The position numbers were made by a program, and so were the translations under genes. A stretch of DNA of 52,733 nt from Chrysophaeum taylorii (taxonomy: Eukaryota; Sar; Pelagophyceae; Pelagomonadales; Pelagomonadaceae): positions 1 through 52,733 of the forward strand of contig JAQMWT010000419.1 in NCBI GenBank assembly GCA_029834535.1, in the 5' to 3' direction. This document shows, piece after piece, positions 46,802-52,733 of this stretch (its first letter is position 1; every line of letters begins with the position of its first letter). Under the pieces are notes generated by a model, which was not told the DNA's origin, did no database searches, and was given only the letters and a program-made list of their open reading frames with translations.

Positions 46802-49800
46802 CTAGTCGAGGGCGTCGTCGTCGTCGTCGTTGTTGGTACTGCTGACACCCGCCGGCGTCCTAGGAGCAACAGTCGGAGCGGGCACTTCTCCTTCTTCTTC
46901 TTCTTCGGTAGCAGGAGGCTTCTGCTTTGAAGAAGAAGAAGAAGAGGCAGCTTTTTTGGAGGAGGAGGAGGAGGAGGAGGAAGAAGACCGGACCGCGACG
47001 AAATCCTGCTGGCAGATGACGCAGAGGTGCTTGTGCGACTTCTCGAACCACTGGGAGAGACAGGTTCCGTGGAACTTGGAGTGACAGGTGGCGCACTCGA
47101 GGTGGGGGAGGCGCTTAGACTTTGGATGGAGGCAAGCGTAGCATATGGGGCAGGGGTCGAGGTCCTTGAACTCCATGTCGAGGGAGGCCGTCCACTGCGC
47201 TACGGCAGCCAAGGTCGAGTCGTGGTCCGCGCAGGATCGCAGCTGCAATGCCCACCTCCGCGCCGTCGACTCCGATACGCCCTGATGTCGGCCCAAATCC
47301 ACCGTCACGCTCCGGAGCGGGTGGCACGAAGAATACGTAAGTCTCATTTCGATCGTACACTCGTCTCTCGTGTACTTCGCTGCCACTTGTCGCGCGGCAA
47401 CCGAGACCTCCACATCAGCAGCAGCAGCTCTCGAAGATTCGGCGACGCGTCGCAGTTCGCGCTCCACCAGAGCACCTCGGAGCGCGTCCTCGAGGAGGCG
47501 TCGGGCGGCTTCGGCAAGTCGCGCGGGGGCGGCGGCAAACCAGTCGCGGCCGAGTCCCGGGAAGAGAGCGAGCGCGCGGTAGGCGGTCCATGCGCCCAGC
47601 AAGGTCGGGGCGTGGCTAGGGTCGTGGGCAGACACGAATCGACCGGGTCGAGGTCCGGCGGGAGTGTCGCCGCACCCGACGTCCAACGTCTTGGCGCGGC
47701 GCTTGCCGAGGGCTGCGAAGAGCGCGTCGGCGCCGCGCGTCCAGGCTTCGAGGCCGCGCTCGAGGCCCGACGCGAAATCCGTCGAGTCGCCGGCTTCGAG
47801 ACGACGAAGGAAAAAGTCAACGCTCGGCGGCGCCAGCATCGCCAAATCCAAGGCGAGCGGACGGCCCGAGAACCGGTCGACGTCTTGGGCGGTCGCGGCG
47901 ACAGCCGTCCTCGACTCGTCGAGAGCGCGGAGCGCGAGGTCCGCGACCCTTGCGGACCCCGCGTCGAGGGCAGCCCTGAACACGCGGAGCGCCGGAATCT
48001 GCTGCCGACGCTCGAGGAGCGCCGCCGCGCATCCGAGGGTCGCGGGAAGTCCGTCGAGAACAATCCCGACGGCGCTCGCAGCCGGGATGGCGCCGTACTT
48101 GACCGCAGCCTCTAACCACTCGGGGTCGGGATGGTGCTTCAGAATCTCCGCGGCTCTCTCCCTCGTTTCGAGGGGAAGCGGGTACCTGCGCGCGAGGACG
48201 CCGTACCACTCTCCCTTCAAGCCGCCGCCGCCGCCGATCGCGGCGGCTTCGCATCCGAGAGCTTCTTCCTGCGACATGAATCGCGGCGCGAGCAGCCGCA
48301 CGGCCCACCGACTCCGCGGGTCAAACAGCCGCCGCATCGCCTCCGCGTCAGCATCATTATTATTATTATGATCAGCCTCCTCCTTTTCGGTCGTCAGCCG
48401 ACTCCTGAGCGTCTGCTTTCCGCCCGTTATGGTGTAGTCGTCGCGATGGACCGCGAGGACTTGAACCCTGGTCTTGCCGTCGTGGAAGACCGTCTCGCCC
48501 TCCGCCAGTTCTCTCGCCGGCTCTTGCCGCGGCTCGAACGCCCCGAACCGCAGCTCGACGAGCCGAGACGCGGCGACGGCTCCCGTCTCCAAGGCGCGGG
48601 AAATCGCGTTTTCGAGCAGGGAAATCGGGAGCGCCGGAACATTTGCGCGCCACGCCAAAATCTCGACCGCGACGTCGGGATCCTCGCAGAGCTTGGCGAC
48701 GATCTCCGGTTCTGCCAGATCCAAAACCAGACCCAAGTCGGGGTCCCTCCGGCGCCACCGCTCGAGCCAGTCGGCCGGCGGGTCGTACCTCCCAACAACG
48801 CGACGGCGAGGCGCGCGAACGGCTCGCCGGTGAGGAAGGGAGGCCAGAAGTCGGGCAGCAGCTCCTCCTCCTGGTCGTCCGCCCTCCCGAGCGCGGCTCG
48901 AGCTAGAAAAGCATGCGGCGTTTCAAAAGCCGAGCATCTCTCGAGGTCGCCGGCCGCGAACCAGTCGGCTACCCTGGCCTCAACACTCACCCTGGCCTCT
49001 TCGCTTGCGAGAGGATAGAGCGCCGCGGCGAGCTCATCATCATCATCTAAAGAGGAGTCCTGCAAGATCTCCGCCAACCGTTGGTCGACCACAGCTCGGG
49101 AGCTGGCGGACTGTAGAGGTCCCCGCAACGCCCGGAGCGCCGCCGGGTCGTCGAGCGCCACCATTGCGAGCGCCGACTGGTCCCCTAGACGCGCGATGTC
49201 CTTCACGGCCTCGGTCCCCATCGCGTTCTTGAACCATCTCGCCACCCGCTTCTCGTCGCTGAACCGGATACCCGCGGCAGCCAGGAAGGCGGCAGGACGC
49301 GCGTTTTCGCCACAATCGTCGTCGTCGAGAACGGCCGCGGCCGTTTCGGGGGGCACCAGCCCCACCAACGCAGCGGGATCCGTGTCGCCCGATTCCAGCT
49401 CCGCACGCAACCGCGCGGCGTCGAGGTTTGCGGATGACGCGACGAAACGCTCGCCTCTCGCCGCGAGAGCGATCGCCGCCTCGGCCGCGACGAGAGGCGA
49501 ACCCGTTTCCAGCGCCCTCGCGCACAGCTTTCTCCCCGCCTTCCCCAGACCCTTAGAAGCCTCGACCGCCGCCCTCAACACCTCGTCCTTGTCGTCGTCG
49601 TCGTCCGCGAGCTCGAGGATCGCGTCCAGGTCAGCAGCCTTGGCGGCAAACCCCGGCGCCGCGATCCGATTCTTGACCTTGCTCGACTTCTCGCCGACGG
49701 CGACGAACGCCGCCCACATCAAACCCGCGTTCCCCGGGTCCGGCTCGTCCAGGATGCAGTCGCGAGGATAGTCGCCTCGCACCTTGGCAACGATCAGCCG

Positions 49801-50391
49801 GTAGCACGCGCGCCGCTCTTGAGCACCGTCGTGTTTGCTGCTCGGTTTCTTCTCCAAAGACCGCCACATCTCCTTCGCCGTCGTCGGAGCCGGAAACCCG
49901 CGCTCCACCAAATCCGCTATCCCCGCAAGGCACGCGACGCGGGGTCTCAGCGTCCGCAGCCGCGCGGAAATGGCCTCGATACACCTACCGATCGCGGCGG
50001 GTTTTGGGAATATCTCGGACCACGGGTCCAAGACCTTCGCAACCTCGGCGTCGCGAGACAACACCCACAGCTCGCCAGCGATCTCCTGCTCGGCGAGCCG
50101 CGCGTCCTTCCCCAACACCGATATCGCCTCGCACATCGCCACGCGGATCTTCCAGTCACCGTCGTACTTTAGGTGTTCGCCCCACCATCGTGCGATGTAT
50201 TGGCGCGTCTTGGCGTCGGCGCTGGCCGTCACTTCCCGCAACTCCCGAAACCCCTTGAGCCGGGTGGTGGGGTCGCGCTTCAGACACATCTTCAAGGCGC
50301 GACCCACGTCCCCGCCGACCTCGTCGCGCACCTCGACGACTTTCGACGTTTCGTAAGCAGAGAACCCAGCGAATGATCTCATCTTTTCCAT
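46802..50391 (-). CDS. LTN1: Listerin-type E3 ubiquitin ligase (LTN1), one frameshift
   Basis: About 1196 aa across two frames. The first (50391 to about 48797) starts MEKMRSFAGFSAYETSK, and RALKMCLKRDPTTRLKGFRE matches the conserved listerin N-terminus. HEAT-like helices follow. At about 48795 one base seems to be missing in a GGGAGG run; the frame resumes as YDPPADWLERWRRRDP and continues to 46802. The C-terminus has CPICYACLHP, LECATCHSKFHGTCLSQWF and CVICQQDF, a RING of listerin type. After the RING comes an unusual low-complexity tail of Ser, Glu and Asp. Listerin ubiquitinates stalled nascent chains on 60S ribosomes. It is shorter than yeast (about 1560 aa) and human forms. Confidence 0.85.
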
Positions 50392-52733
50392 TCATTCATT
50401 CATTGATTACCCCCCCCCAATCATTAGGTTGGTGCGTGAGTCAGCGGGCACTACTTGGTCGTCACCGTCATCCTCGCTTTCCATTTCCATCTGATAACGC
50501 ACGAGTCCTGCGATTGGTCAACGAGCCGCCGCTTGTGTTTTGCCTATAAAATATAGCGCTCCGGCCCATGGGCAATTTATGTTTTTGGAGACGCGTTAGC
50601 CACCGCGTTCCAATCGGCAGCCGAAGGCGTCGTGTTCAGCATCTGCGATTGTCCCGAGCTCCTGCTCCCAGTCGAACAACAAGCCTACTTACTACTCTCT
50701 GAAGGCTGCGATGGATTTTGCTTTTTCCTGTGGATGGGGGGCTGAACTTTGTGACCGAAGGAAGTAAGAAGAACATCTCGTGACGCCGGCTCCTCGCGCC
50801 TCTACATTTTCCCGCAGCGAGACGTACTCAAGCACCACGGTGTACTAGCATTCACAACACTGACCGCGTTGTTGTTGTTCCTCGAAGAAAGTCCAAGCCT
50901 GTCACCGCGGCTTGGAGATAGGTCCCCGAGCCGGGCGGCCGTGAAGGGAGGAAATAGCCAGCCCGTAGGCCGCACGCGTCCTGCCGCTAGACGTACGTGC
51001 GACGGAGAGTGTGTGACTTCCTGCTGGACGTTGGCGGCCTGGTTTGGGCTGCTCGAGGTGGCGACGCGGCTGAGGGTGGTGGATGGTGTGTACGCAGCGA
51101 GCCCGACCCAACGCAGCTGCGAGGCCCCACTTGCGGTAGGTGCAGCAGAGCTCGGCCGCCGTAACCTCTGTGACGTTGGCGAGGCCGTTGTCGAGCACGT
51201 CCGCTCGGCGATCCGCTCAGGGTATAGATGCGTGCGACCTCGTGGCACGCCGCGCTGGCCTCGCCGAAGGTGTCAAAAATACGAGGCCATCCGTAGCTGC
51301 GCACGTGCTGCCTTGCTCAACGGACGGACTCAATACCCAGAGAGAGAGCCTACAAATCTGGCTTTTAAATCTTCCGCGATTTGTGTTGGTCGGCGGTTGA
51401 GAAAAAATCATCGTGGTGTTCTCCTCGCAGAGACGATGCTAAAAGCGGATGTTGTTGCGGAGGGCGATTGACTTGACGAAACAAACAACAAGTATGAGGG
51501 GTGTTTTTTCATAATTTGACATAAAGACGCCGAGGGTAGTAGTAAATATATTACCTTCGGATAGCAATTCAGTGGGACTGCTGCCTGCCACTTTGACTGT
51601 GATTGTTGCTGGTGGGGCGGGCGATGGTAATCTCATCGTGGCATATAGGCGGTCAGCGGCAGCGACGCTTGCTCTCGCGCTTGACGTAAATGGCAATGCC
51701 CTCGCGGTCGGTAGTGGCACTTCGCGAGGTGGATGCGCGAGCTCTCCAACGAAACGCGCGCTAGTGCGTGGCCGCGCACCGCCTGACAGGTCTGTTCTTC
51801 GCTCCACGAGCTGTAGAAGCCTTCTGCGGGCTGTTGCGCAAGCCGACGCCGACACGCCGCTAAATCTGTTCTCTTGGCCCTTCGATCACATTTGGTGCGA
51901 GTTTCGAGGGATGGACTACCCACGAGCTGCCTGCCAAAAACACCGCCTGGTGCTGCTGCAAAAGCCATCCTTCGAAACCGAACGCAGGACGACAAAAAAC
52001 CGAGCGAAAGCTGCTGCTCCATCTTTGGTAATACGCTCTCAACAACGTTGGCCCCGATCGAATGTCTCGCGGCCGAGAACCAGGCCTCTCAAATAAACAA
52101 GCCTCCCGTTGACCAACACTTGTCTCTAGAAGGAAAAAAAAAGATTGTCGCCAAGAAAGCTCGTTCTTCACACCAACCTCGGCACGAGGCTTTTTTTTCA
52201 CGTACGACGACGCTGGCGCAGCAACCCAGAGTTGCCCAGACTGTGACGTGTCGGGACCCAGACTTGTTGCCGCGGACGAACTGAGGCAAGCGAAGCAGAC
52301 TGCGTACCCGAGCTCACCATCGCCGCATGGGAACTTTCTTCAACGCGGAGATGAGTGGTACGTCAGGGTGTCCGAATGGCGGCCACGCGCGTTGACACGG
52401 TGCGCACGGTTGCGCTGATAAAAAAGATGGGCCGATCCGATGGGCCAGAGCTTACTTAAGACGCGGAATGGAATAAGCCAATGACACACAACGCGCAATT
52501 GAAAGAAGTCGACGCGCGTCTCATCAAAGAAGGAGCTGCTACGGGACGGCAGTCACACAAACCTCTATGACCAAATCCGGGAGGTCGTCGTGGCGTGGCT
52601 TGCAGGCACTAGGGACGTCTGAATCTTCGACGAGATGATGCCGAGCAGTCGTCGGAGACAACAATGATTGCCGGGGCATACAAACAACCTGGCGTCACGT
52701 AGCATCCTGTTGGGCAACAAAAAAAAAAAAAAA
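50392..52733. other. Right-end region, no supported gene
   Basis: Contains (ATTC)n at 50392-50405, a C run at 50411-50418 and a TATA-like CCTATAAAATATAGCG near 50542. Frames of up to 200 aa exist on both strands (50869-51471 plus, 51439-51855 minus), but all are Arg/Ser/Ala-rich with no known motif. The minus frame has some protein-like stretches (RASVAAADRLYATMRLPSPA) and could be an exon. The window ends in a run of A. Confidence 0.45.

Noticed and set aside
50869..51855. Frames of 138-200 aa in the right-end region
   Set aside because: Low-information Arg/Ser/Ala composition on both strands. A multi-exon gene on the minus strand cannot be excluded, but no splice structure or family supports it.
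1..52733. CRISPR arrays, bacterial operons or riboswitches
   Set aside because: No spaced direct repeats of that type; introns, LTR elements and the gene families show nuclear eukaryotic DNA.

Overview
The window looks like nuclear DNA of a compact-genome alga with a secondary red-type plastid, most likely a photosynthetic stramenopile. The best clue is a monothiol glutaredoxin (7591-8059, minus) whose N-terminus is a signal peptide followed by an ASAFAP-like plastid-targeting motif (GSAFAAPRM). Coding DNA is GC-rich, most genes have one exon, and GTC/GAC triplet runs are common. The lineage call is inference; no rRNA or organellar marker is present.

Host genes lie in two tight clusters. Cluster 1 (4488-14380): a four-TM protein with a PH-like tail, an LRR protein, a Golgi-type GlcNAc transferase, the glutaredoxin (one 85-bp intron), SUMO E1 subunit UBA2, a SANT/Myb-like protein and a membrane-anchored FG-GAP repeat protein. 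Cluster 2 (29972-50391): a membrane-anchored CHAT (caspase-like) protein, a 2179-aa repeat-rich protein with a Tudor-like module, an organellar methionyl-tRNA synthetase, a rhomboid protease and the E3 ligase listerin (LTN1), which carries a one-base frameshift. Convergent genes nearly touch or overlap (7591/7594 and 46800/46802), and two divergent pairs share about 55-60 bp.

Three kinds of retroelement break up the clusters. (i) Two minus-strand Ty1/copia relatives, 80-4412 and 40608-45859, have very short LTRs. Each is decayed differently, and each has its 5' LTR just upstream of the start codon of a plus-strand gene. (ii) A degenerate non-LTR (LINE-type) reverse transcriptase lies at 15590-16537. 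(iii) A Ty3/gypsy-type element (17410-28791, minus) carries gag, an aspartic protease (DTG), a complete C5-cytosine DNA methyltransferase domain, reverse transcriptase, RNase H and integrase. The methyltransferase sits between protease and reverse transcriptase and is the most remarkable object in the window.

The gypsy-type element has also been rearranged. Its 5' LTR is cut in two: one part lies at 27354-27540 and the other, in opposite orientation, at 28621-28791. Undoing one inversion of about 1.25 kb restores both the LTR and a perfect 5-bp target-site duplication (CTGGT at 17405-17409; ACCAG at 28616-28620). The remaining stretches (10256-11845, 12329-13000, 14381-15590, 28792-29870, 50392-52733) hold simple repeats and no gene I can support.
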